Source of the DNA: Phytophthora colocasiae
Lineage: Eukaryota; Oomycota; Peronosporomycetes; Peronosporales; Peronosporaceae
Direction: 5' to 3'
Assembly: GCA_018806915.1 (NCBI GenBank)
Contig: JAGKQI010000005.1
Span: 145,253-209,252, forward strand
Length of the DNA: 64,000 nucleotides
Below are positions 53,901 through 64,000 of this stretch, piece after piece. The position numbers and the translations under genes were made by a program. Positions within the stretch are counted from its first letter, which is position 1, and every line of letters begins with the position of its first letter. Under the pieces are notes generated by a model. It was not told where the DNA came from. It did no database searches and saw only the letters and a program-made list of their open reading frames with translations.

Positions 53901-56900
53901 TATGGTCAGTCAAAAGTGAAATGTTGAAGATTCACTTTAACACTTAATAACTTTGTCAAAAATAAGATTTGGGAGTGCTACCAAGTACCATCGTGTAAAC
54001 TACGTAGTGGACAAGCGTCTATTCATGGATACCCGAATTGTGCTTGTTTGGTACGCTTTCATTGGTAGATACTTGTCAGCGATCGGTGGATGACCGGCTA
54101 TTCTCGACATGCATCAGCATAAAATTTGAGGCCACACCTCGAGCGACTTGCTCCTAAGTCGAGGGAAATTAGATTTGGGAGTGCTACCAAGTACCATCGT
54201 GCAGTGCATTAAAAGCCACGTCAGAGACATCGAAGTAGCATCGCCAACGATCAAGTCTAGCGAAAGTCTAGCGAAAGTTAGAACAGAAAGAGTGAAACTT
54301 TTGAAACAGTGAGTACAGTTAGGTAAAACGTAAGTATGTCGACTTTAAACTTGAATAACTTTGCGAATACTTAGCGTATGGAAATGCTACTTCGTACGAT
54401 TGTATAGCCCGTCAAATTCTACATTCAATCCAGCTAAGTAGAACGAGGAGACTGTAAGTCGAAGTGGCGTTATGGTCAGTCAAAAGTGAAATGTTGAAGA
54501 TTCACTTTAACACTTAATAACTTTGTCAAAAATAAGATTTGGGAGTGCTACCAAGTACCATCGTGTAAACTACGTAGTGGACAAGCGTCTATTCATGGAT
54601 ACCCGAATTGTGCTTGTTTGGTACGCTTTCATTGGTAGATACTTGTCAGCGATCGGTGGATGACCGGCTATTCTCGACATGCATCAGCATAAAATTTGAG
54701 GCCTCACCTCGAACGACTTGCCCTAAGTCGAGGGAAATTAGATTTGGGAGTGCTACCAAGTACCATCGTGCAGTGCATTAAAAGCCACATCAGAGACATC
54801 GAAGTAGCATCGCCAACGATCAAGTCTAGCGAAAGTCTAGCGAAAGTTAGAACAGAAAGAGTGAAACTTTTGAAACAGTGAGTACAGTTAGGTAAAACGT
54901 AAGTATGTCGACTGTAAACTTGAATAACTTTGCGAATACTTAGCGTATGGAAATGCTACTTCGTACGATCGTATAGCCCGTCAAATTCTACATTCAATCC
55001 AGCTAAGTAGAACGAGGAGACTGTAAGTCGAAGTGGCGTTATGGTCAGTCAAAAGTGAAATGTTGAAGATTCACTTTAACACTTAATAACTTTGTCAAAA
55101 ATAAGATTTGGGAGTGCTACCAAGTACCATCGTGTAAACTACGTAGTGGACAAGCGTCTATTCGTGGATACCCGAATTGTGCTTGTTTGGTACGCTTTCA
55201 TTGGTAGATACTTGTCAGCGATCGGTGGATGACCGGCTATTCTCGACATGCATCAGCATAAAATTTGAGGCCTCACCTCGAACGACTTGCCCTAAGTCGA
55301 GGGAAATTAGATTTGGGAGTGCTACCAAGTAACATCGTGTAGTGCATGAAAAGCCACGTCAGAGACATCGAAGTGCATCGCCAACGATCAAGTCTAGCGA
55401 AAGTCTAGCGAAAGTTAGAACAGAAAGAGTGAAACTTTTGAAACAGTGAGTACAGTTAGGTAAAACGTAAGTATATCGACTGTAAACTTGAATAACTTTG
55501 CGAATACTTAGCGTATGGAAATGCTACTTCGTACGATCGTATAGCCCGTCAAATTCTACATTCAATCCAGCTGTGGATACCCGAACTGTGCTTGTTTGGT
55601 ACGCTTTCATTGGTAGATACTTGTCAGCGATCGGTGGATGACCGGCTATTCTCGACATGCATCAGCATAAAATTTGAGGCCTCACCTCGAACGACTTGTC
55701 CTAAGTCGAGGGAAATTAGATTTGGGAGTGCTACCAAGTACCATCGTGCAGTGCATTAAAAGCCACATCAGAGACATCGAAGTAGCATCGCCAACGATCA
55801 AGTCTAGCGAAAGTCTAGCGAAAGTTAGAACAGAAAGAGTGAAACTTTTGAAACAGTGAGTACAGTTAGGTAAAACGTAAGTATGTCGACTGTAAACTTG
55901 AATAACTTTGCGAATACTTAGCGTATGGAAATGCTACTTCGTACGATCGTATAGCCCGTCAAATTCTACATTCAATCCAGCTAAGTAGAACGAGGAGACT
56001 GTAAGTCGAAGTGGCGTTATGGTAAGTCAAAAGTAAAATGTTGAAGATTCACTTTAACACTTAATAACTTTGTCAAAAATAAGATTTGGGAGTGCTACCA
56101 AGTACCATCGTGTAAACTACGTAGTGGACAAGCGTCTATTCGTGGATACCCGAATTGTGCTTGTTTGGTACGCTTTCATTGGTAGATACTTGTCAGCGAT
56201 CGGTGGATGACCGGCTATTCTCGACATGCATCAGCATAAAATTTGAGGCCTCACCTCGAACGACTTGCCCTAAGTCGAGGGAAATTAGATTTGGGAGTGC
56301 TACCAAGTACCATCGTGCAGTGCATTAAAAGCCACGTCAGAGACATCGAAGTAGCATCGCCAACGATCAAGTCTAGCGAAAGTCTAGCGAAAGTTAGAAC
56401 AGAAAGAGTGAAACTTTTGAAACAGTGAGTACAGTTAGGTAAAACGTAAGTATGTCGACTGTAAACTTGAATAACTTTGCGAATACTTAGCGTATGGAAA
56501 TGCTACTTCGTACGATTGTATAGCCCGTCAAATTCCTATCATTCAATCCAGCTAAGTAGAACGAGGAGACTGTAAGTCGAAGTGGCGTTATATGGTCAGT
56601 CAAAAGTAAAATGTTGAAGATTCACTTTAACACTTAATAACTTTGTCAAAAATAAGATTTGGGAGTGCTACCAAGTACCATCGTGTAAACTACGTAGTGG
56701 ACAAGCGTCTATTCGTGGATACCCGAATTGTGCTTGTTTGGTACGCTTTCATTGGTAGATACTTGTCAGCGATCGGTGGATGACCGGCTATTCTCGACAT
56801 GCATCAGCATAAAATTTGAGGCCTCACCTCGAACGACTTGCCCTAAGTCGAGGGAAATTAGATTTGGGAGTGCTACCAAGTACCATCGTGCAGTGCATTA

Positions 56901-57154
56901 AAAGCAACGTCAGAGACATCGAAGTAGCATCGCCAACGATCAAGTCTAGCGAAAGTCTAGCGAAAGTTAGAACAGAAAGAGCGAAACGTTTGAAACAGTG
57001 AGTACAGTTAGGTAAAACGTAAATATATTGACTTTAAACTTGAATAACTTTGCGAATACTTAGCGTATGGGTATGATCGTATAGCCCGTCAAATTCTACA
57101 TTCAATCCAGCTCAGTAGAACGAGGAGACTGTAAGTCGAAGTGGCGTTATGGTC
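50900..57154 (+). repeat. 569-bp satellite array, 12 copies
   Basis: The marker GCGAATACTTAGCG recurs at about 50947, 51516, 52084, 52653, 53222, 53793, 54363, 54932, 55500, 55909, 56479 and 57052. Spacing is 568-573, except one shortened unit (55500-55909, a deletion of about 159 bp). Each monomer holds an internal duplication of a GGGAGTGCTACCAAGTACC segment about 240 bases apart. Central copies are almost identical and the edges more diverged. No coding capacity beyond short repeated frames. Confidence 0.96.
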
Positions 57155-57438
57155 GTATCACAAGGTCTATGCCGGTTTTGAACCCATCATCAGCTCTAGC
57201 CATGCCACAGCATTCGGAGGAATGCGGCGAATCAGTCCTCTCCCTCGGCCAAGAACCCCCGTCTCATTCACCATGCTCGAGTGGATGGCAGACAGAGTCG
57301 ACTACAAACAACCCAACCATCGCCTCATTTTTGGGGCTGCGCTCGTGGGTTTCTTTTGTCTCCTAAGACGTTCCGAGTACCTGGCAGTCAAGCGTGGCAG
57401 GCATAAATACGCATTGGAAGTTCGCGACGTCGAAGTAT
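57155..57438 (+). pseudogene. Tyrosine recombinase (Crypton/DIRS-type) fragment embedded in the satellite
   Basis: The frame reads MRRISPLPRPRTPVSF, then TMLEWMADRV, a His-containing loop, and GFFCLLRRSEYLAVKRG, followed by HKYALEVRDVEVF. The LLRRSEYL block fits box A of tyrosine recombinases, with the first catalytic Arg. Proteins of this kind in oomycetes belong to Crypton- or DIRS-type elements. Only about 95 residues are present; the second Arg and the catalytic Tyr are absent. Satellite flanks it on both sides: the left monomer stops after about 103 bases, and the right one restarts at CGAATACTTAGCG with the same reading frame open to 57563. It is a remnant and not functional. Confidence 0.62.
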
Positions 57439-57740
57439 TCGAATACTTAGCGTATGGAAATGCTACTTCGTACGATTGTATAGCCCGTCAAATTCTACAT
57501 TCAATCCAGCTAAGTAGAACGAGGAGACTAAGTCGAAGTAGCGTTATGGTCAGTCAAAAGTGAAATGTTGAAGATTCACTTTAACACTTAATAACTTTGT
57601 CAAAAATAATATTTGAAAGTGCTACCAAGTATCATTGTGTAGAGCGCCAGAAACTACGTTACGGACATCTAAGTAGCATCGTCAACCGTAAAAAATAGCT
57701 GAAGTTAGAGCGGAAAAAGTGAAATTTTTGAAGAGAATCA
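57439..57740 (+). repeat. Terminal, diverged monomer of the 569-bp satellite (short form)
   Basis: It starts at the common monomer marker but lacks the roughly 240-base segment between the two internal copies of the GTGCTACCAAGTA motif. Substitutions increase toward 57740. It may represent the ancestral short monomer. Confidence 0.75.
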
Positions 57741-58090
57741 CGCGTGGTAGGAGGCACACTACCAAACAATACAGGTACACACTTTCCCGTGATACACACC
57801 AGGTAGATACGCGCTAAATGGACCTGTTATGTGCACAAAAAGCAGGTAACCTACATATATGTGCAGTCAGAGCGTGTGTAGAAAGTCGCAAGGCGTCTTG
57901 TGTCGTACACGCCCAACCGACCCATAAATATGCTGCTTTTGTTTTAGATAAACGGTGAAAACTACAGGATGTTCGTACGGTACAAACATCTCGATAGCTA
58001 AGAAACAAAAACGCAAAATAGCAACAAACCGGTTGCGACGGTGCTGAAGCAGTGGCGCGACTGACCTAGGGTTTTGGCCTAGGGTTTTGG
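57741..58090 (+). other. Spacer between the two satellites
   Basis: No gene is recognised. Just before the next array a 15-base unit, CCTAGGGTTTTGGCC-like, is present twice (about 58064-58092), and the second copy runs into the first monomer of the next satellite. Confidence 0.5.
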
Positions 58091-61000
58091 CCTATATATA
58101 TGTTTCAGCCGATACACGTGTATCGGCGGGGTCCGGGGGTCCCCCTCAACCGGTTTTGCCCCTCTGTCGGGGGTCCCCTTTGCCCTGTATCGTGGGGTCC
58201 CCCAACCCAAAGTTAACAGTTTTGGGCACCTCGATATCACTAGTTTGGGGTTTTGAACTCCTTCGCCAGACAGAAGAAGCTCAGGAGGGCCAAGTTGGTG
58301 CAAAATTCGCGCGAAAAAAAACAGCCACTCGTAAGATATCGATGTCTACATCGTTCACTATGAGAATGGACATAGAAGGGCGTGTATACACGCAATAACC
58401 AATCAGCGATTAGATTGTAATACTGCAGCAACTACAGACCTGGCGGGCCTGAAATTTCGCAAGGGTGTCTTTTTGACCATACCGAATCCGACTACAAACC
58501 ACAGACAGCCGTTTTATGTCAAGTTCGTAGCCAATCAGCGGATAGAAGCAGCCTGCAACAACATTACAGTGGCTACTAGTACACTCGCGGATAGAAAGCA
58601 CGACACGGAATACACGCAGCATACATGCTCGGTTTCGTGCACACAAACAGGTGGTATACGTATATACATAGTCGGTGCACATCCTAGAAGCGGAAAAGTG
58701 TGTCGTTTGTTTCCTCCCACGTGCGTGTTCGCGTGCATTGTATACGCCATCTTTACATAGACGGGGCGGAATGGTTGTGCACATACATGACCCGCCACCG
58801 GTACCACTCGACGCGCCTTGATCCGTAGATACGATTTGCGCCGCGACTGCCTACACAACCGCCAACTACAACGCACACAGTCTCGTCTCAAAGTTTGTCC
58901 TCCGGCCCCACGATCCGGCGCAACCCTATATATATGTTTCAGCCGATACACGTGTATCGGCGGGGTCCGGGGTCCCCTCAACCGGTTTTGCCCGCTGTCG
59001 GGGTCCCCTTTGTCCTGTATCGTGGGGTCCCCAACCCAAAGTTAACAGTTTTGGGCACCTCGATATCACTAGTTTGGGGTTTTGAACTCCTTCGCCAGAC
59101 AGAAGAAGCTCAGGAGGGCCAAGTTGGTGCAAAATTCGCGCGAAAAAAAACATTCACTCGTAAGATATCGATGTCTACATCGTTCACTATGAGAATGGAC
59201 ATAGAAGGGCGTGTATACACGCAATAACCAATCAGCGATTAGATTGTAATACTGCAGCAACTACAGACCTGGCGGGCCTGAAATTTCGCAAGGGTGTCTT
59301 TTTGACCATACCGAATCCGACTACAAACCACAGACAGCCGTTTTATGTCAAGTTCGTAGCCAATCAGCGGATAGAAGCAGCCTGCAACAACATTACAGTG
59401 GCTACTAGTACACTCGCGGATAGAAAGCACGACACGGAATACACGCAGCATACATGCTCGGTTTCGTGCACACAAACAGGTGGTATACGTATATACATAG
59501 TCGGTGCACATCCTAGAAGCGGAAAAGTGTGTCGTTTGTTTCCTCCACGTGCGTGTTCGCGTGCATTGTATACGCCATCTTTACATAGACGGGGCGGAAT
59601 GGTTGTACACATACATGACCCGCCACCGGTACCACTCGACGCGCCTTGATCCGTAGATACGATTTGCGCCGCGACTCTGCCCGCTACCGCCAACTACAAC
59701 GCACACAGTCTCGTCTCAAAGTTTGTCCCTCCGGCCCCACGATCCGGCGCAACCCTATATATATGTTTCAGCCGATACACGTGTATCGGCGGGGTCATCC
59801 CCCTCAACCGGTTTTGCCCTCTGTCAGGGGTCCCCTTTGCCCTGTATCGTGGGGTCCCCAACCCAAAGTTAACAGTTTTGGGCACCTCGATATCACTAGT
59901 TTGGGGTTTTGAACTCCTTCGCCAGACAGAAGAAGCTCAGGAGGGCCAAGTTGGTGCAAAATTCGCGCGAAAAAAAAACATCCACTCGTAAGATATCGAT
60001 GTCTGGCATCGTTCACTATGAGAATGGACATAGAAGGGCGTGTATACACGCAATAACCAATCAGCGATTAGATTGTAATACTGCAGCAACTACAGACCTG
60101 GCGGGCCTGAAATTTCGCAAAGGGTGTCTTTTGACCATACCGAATCCGACTACAAACCACAGACAGCCGTTTTATGTCAAGTTCGTAGCCAATCAGCGGA
60201 TAGAAGCAGCCTGCAACAACATTACAGTGGCTACTAGTACACTCGCGGATAGAAAGCACGACACGGAATACACGCAGCATACATGCTCGGTTTCGTGCAC
60301 ACAAACAGGTGGTATACGTATATACATAGTCGGTGCACATCCTGAAGCGGAAAAGTGTGTCGTTTGTTTCCTCCCACGTGCGTGTTCGCGTGCATTGTAT
60401 ACGCCATCTTTACATAGACGGGGCGGAATGGTTGTGCACATACATGACCCGCCACCGGTACCACTCGACGCGCCTTGATCCGTAGATACGATTTGCGCCG
60501 CGACTTGCCTGCTACCGCCAACTACAACGCACACAGTCTCGTCTCAAAGGTTGTCCTCCGGCCCCACGATCCGGCGCAACCCTATATATATGTTTCAGCC
60601 GATACACGTGTATCGGCGGGGTCCGGTCCCCCTCAACTGGTTTTGGCCCTCTGTCGGGGGTCCCCTTTGCCCTGTATCGTAGGGTCCCCAACCCAAAGTT
60701 AACAGTTTTGGGCACCTCGATATCACTAGTTTGGGTTTTGAACTCCTTCGCCAGACAGAAGAAGCTCAGGAGGGCCAAGTTGGTGCAAAATTCGCGCGAA
60801 AAAACAGCCACTCGTAAGATGTCGATGTCTACATCGTTCACTATGAGAATGGACATAGAAGGGCGTGTATACACGCAATAACCAATCAGCGATTAGATTG
60901 TAATACTGCAGCAACTACAGACCTGGCGGGCCTGAAATTTCGCAAGGGTGTCTTTTTGACCATACCGAATCCGACTACAAACCACAGACAGCCGTTTTAT

Positions 61001-64000
61001 GTCAAGTTCGTAGCCAATCAGCGGATAGAAGCAGCCTGCAACAACATTACAGTGGCTACTAGTACACTCGCGGTTATAATGCACTACACGGAATACACGC
61101 AGCATACATGCTCGGTTTCGTGCACACAAACAGGTGGTATACGTATATACATAGTCGGTGCACATCCTAGAAGCGGAAAAGTGCGTGTCGTTTGTTTCCT
61201 CCCACGTGCGTGTTCGCGTGCATTGTATACGCCATCTTTACATAGACGGGGCGGAATGGTTGTGCACATACATGACCCGCCACCGGTACCACTCGACGCG
61301 CCTTGATCCGTAGATACGATTTGCGCCGCGACTTGCCCGCTACCGCCAACTACAACGCACACAGTCTCGTCTCAAAGTTTGTCCTCCGCCCCACGATCCG
61401 GCGCAACCCTATATATATGTTTCAGCCGATACACGTGTATCGGCGGGGTCCGAAGGTCCCCCTCAACCGGTTTTGCCCCTCTGTCAGGGGTCCCCTTTGC
61501 CCTGTATCGTGGGGTCCCCAACCCAAAGTTAACAGTTTTGGGCACCTCGATATCACTAGTTTGGGGTTTTGAACTCCTTCGCCAGACAGAAGAAGCTCAG
61601 GAGGGCCAAGTTGGTGCTAGATTCGCGCGAAAAAACAGCCACTCGTAAGATGTCGATGTCTACATCGTTCACTATGAGAATGGACATAGAAGGGCGTGTA
61701 TACACGCAATAACCAATCAGCGATTAGATTGTAATACTGCAGCAACTACAGACCTGGCGGGCCTGAAATTTCGCAAGGGTGTCTTTTTGACCATACCGAA
61801 TCCGACTACAAACCACAGACAGCCGTTTTATGTCAAGTTCGTAGCCAATCAGCGGATAGAAGCAGCCTGCAACAACATTACAGTGGCTACTAGTACACTC
61901 GCGGATAGAAAGCACGACACGGAATACACGCAGCATACATGCTCGGTTTCGTGCACACAAACAGGTGGTATACGTATATACATAGTCGGTGCACATCCTA
62001 GAAGCGGAAAAGTGTGTCGTTTGTTTCCTCCCACGTGCGTGTTCGCGTGCATTGTATACGCCATCTTTACATAGACGGGGCGGAATGGTTGTGCACATAC
62101 ATGACCCGCCACCGGTACCACTCGACGCGCCTTGATCCGTAGATACGATTTGCGCCGCGACTTGCCCGCTACCGCCAACTACAACGCACACAGTCTCGTC
62201 TCAAAGTTTGTCCTCCGGCCCCACGATCCGGCGCAACCCTATATATATGTTTCAGCCGATACACGTGTATCGGCGGGGTCCGGGGGTCCCCCTCAACCGG
62301 TTTTGCCCCTCTGTCGGGGGTCCCCTTTGCCCTGTATCGTGGGGTCCCCCAACCCAAAGTTAACAGTTTTGGGCACCTCGATATCACTAGTTTGGGGTTT
62401 TGAACTCCTTCGCCAGACAGAAGAAGCTCAGGAGGGCCAAGTTGGTGCAAAATTCGCGCGAAAAAAAACATTCACTCGTAAGATATCGATGTCTACATCG
62501 TTCACTATGAGAATGGACATAGAAGGGCGTGTATACACGCAATAACCAATCAGCGATTAGATTGTAATACTGCAGCAACTACAGACCTGGCGGGCCTGAA
62601 ATTTCGCAAGGGTGTCTTTTTGACCATACCGAATCCGACTACAAACCACAGACAGCCGTTTTATGTCAAGTTCGTAGCCAATCAGCGGATAGAAGCAGCC
62701 TGCAACAACATTACAGTGGCTACTAGTACACTCGCGGATAGAAAGCACGACACGGAATACACGCAGCATACATGCTCGGTTTCGTGCACACAAACAGGTG
62801 GTATACGTATATACATAGTCGGTGCACATCCTAGAAGCGGAAAAGTGTGTCGTTTGTTTCCTCCCACGTGCGTGTTCGCGTGCATTGTATACGCCATCTT
62901 TACATAGACGGGGCGGAATGGTTGTGCGCATACATGACCCGCCACCGGTACCACTCGACGCGCCTTGATCCGTAGATACGATTTGCGCCGCGACTTGCCC
63001 GCTACCGCCAACTACAACGCACACAGTCTCGTCTCAAAGTTTGTCCTCCGGCCCCACGATCCGGCGCAACCCTATCTATATGTTTCAGCCGATACACGTG
63101 TATCGGCGGGGTCCGGGGGTCCCCCTCAACCGGTTTTGCCCCTCTGTCGGGGGTCCCCTTTGCCCTGTATCGTGGGGTCCCCCAACCCAAAGTTAACAGT
63201 TTTGGGCACCTCGATATCACTAGTTTGGGGTTTTGAACTCCTTCGCCAGACAGAAGAAGCTCAGGAGGGCCAAGTTGGTGCAAAATTCGCGCGAAAAAAA
63301 CAGCCACTTCGTAAGATATCGATGTCTACATCGTTCACTATGAGAATGGACATAGAAGGGCGTGTATACACGCAATAACCAATCAGCGATTAGATTGTAA
63401 TACTGCAGCAACTACAGACCTGGCGGGCCTGAAATTTCGCAAGGGTGTCTTTTTGACCATACCGAATCCGACTACAAACCACAGACAGCCGTTTTATGTC
63501 AAGTTCGTAGCCAATCAGCGGATAGAAGCAGCCTGCAACAACATTACAGTGGCTACTAGTACACTCGCGGATAGAAAGCACGACACGGAATACACGCAGC
63601 ATACATGCTCGGTTTCGTGCACACAAACAGGTGGTATACGTATATACATAGTCGGTGCACATCCTAGAAGCGGAAAAGTGTGTCGTTTGTTTCCTCCCAC
63701 GTGCGTGTTCGCGTGCATTGTATACGCCATCTTTACATAGACGGGGCGGAATGGTTGTGCACATACATGACCCGCCACCGGTACCACTCGACGCGCCTTG
63801 ATCCGTAGATACGATTTGCGCCGCGACTGCCCGCTACCGCCAACTACAACGCACAGTCTCGTCTCAAAGTTTGTCCTCCGGCCCCACGATCCGGCGCAAC
63901 CCTATATATATGTTTCAGCCGATACACGTGTATCGGCGGGGTCCGGGTCCCCCTCAGCAGTTTTGCCTCTGTCGGGGGTCCCCTTTGCCCTGTATCGTGA
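58091..64000 (+). repeat. About 830-bp satellite array, 7 copies and part of an 8th
   Basis: A perfect 20-bp palindrome (half-site GCCGATACAC) recurs at 58108, 58942, 59771, 60598, 61425, 62255, 63088 and 63918, spaced 827-834. Each copy has a CCTATATATATG element just before the palindrome, a G/C-rich block of GGGGTCCC motifs, AACCAATCAGCG CCAAT-like boxes next to a GTGTATACAC palindrome, and a DraI-free mixed remainder. Copies differ mainly by small indels in the G/C runs. Long frames on both strands repeat with the unit, but indels break them and they match no family I know. Confidence 0.96.

Noticed and set aside
51280..57001. Repeated 61-codon frames in each 569-bp monomer
   Set aside because: They start at TTG, recur only because the monomer recurs, and show no domain or codon signal.
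58060..58092. CCTAGGGTTTTGG repeats as a telomere tract
   Set aside because: Only two units of about 15 bases, not the TTTAGGG-type array expected of a telomere.
58087..63787. Frames of 90-189 codons on both strands of the 830-bp satellite
   Set aside because: They overlap on both strands, change frame with small indels between copies, and match no family I know.
50900..64000. Possible CRISPR or rDNA arrays
   Set aside because: Periods of 569 and about 830 bp without short repeat-spacer structure exclude CRISPR; no 5S, 18S or tRNA-like conserved boxes were seen.
1..64000. Secreted RxLR or Crinkler effector genes
   Set aside because: No frame with a signal peptide followed by RxLR-EER or LFLAK-type motifs was seen.

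Overview
The window looks like repeat-rich nuclear DNA of an oomycete, most likely Phytophthora-like. The evidence is indirect: chromodomain Ty3/Gypsy elements with antisense third genes, two elements with a duplicated RNase H, a hAT transposon carrying an intron-containing membrane LRR gene of a type I associate with oomycetes, and a tyrosine-recombinase (Crypton/DIRS-type) fragment. I see no ordinary housekeeping gene, tRNA, rRNA or CRISPR. Nearly every base belongs to a transposable element, a tandem repeat, or a gene carried by one.

Layout. 1-90 is an inverted scrap of a 2.24-kb repeat. 91-11203 is a 5'-truncated Ty3/Gypsy element (Gypsy-1: end of gag, protease, RT, RNase H, integrase, chromodomain, a long antisense gene, 3' LTR). 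It is split by a complete hAT transposon (1152-5497, 8-bp target duplication). From 11204 to 50037 runs one tandem array of a 2238-bp unit with two convergent genes. Two large LTR retrotransposons broke this array open. Gypsy-2 (14141-31489, 4-bp duplication TTCG) has 1.5-kb LTRs and a 372-bp-arm hairpin MITE in its 3' LTR. Gypsy-3 (31987-44320, duplication CGCA) has 1.8-kb LTRs and a 5.67-kb internal inversion, so its pol genes read on the minus strand. With both elements removed the array runs continuously through the insertion points.

50038-50900 is unique or degenerate sequence. 50900-57740 is a 569-bp satellite (12 copies) that contains a 284-bp tyrosine-recombinase fragment near its right end. 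58091-64000 is an approximately 830-bp satellite (7 copies and part of an 8th) with a perfect 20-bp palindrome in each copy.

How the parts work together. The retroelements have the expected order: LTR, tRNA primer site, gag with zinc knuckles, protease, RT, RNase H, integrase, chromodomain, polypurine tract, LTR. Gypsy-1 and Gypsy-2 add a long gene in antisense orientation between pol and the 3' LTR; in Gypsy-1 it overlaps the chromodomain coding region on the other strand. Most coding regions have stops or frameshifts. The best preserved are the hAT transposase, its LRR cargo gene (four exons join in frame), the 1312-codon RT-to-chromodomain frame of Gypsy-3, and one HTH gene copy at 11287-12136. 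All comparisons were made by eye, without database searches.
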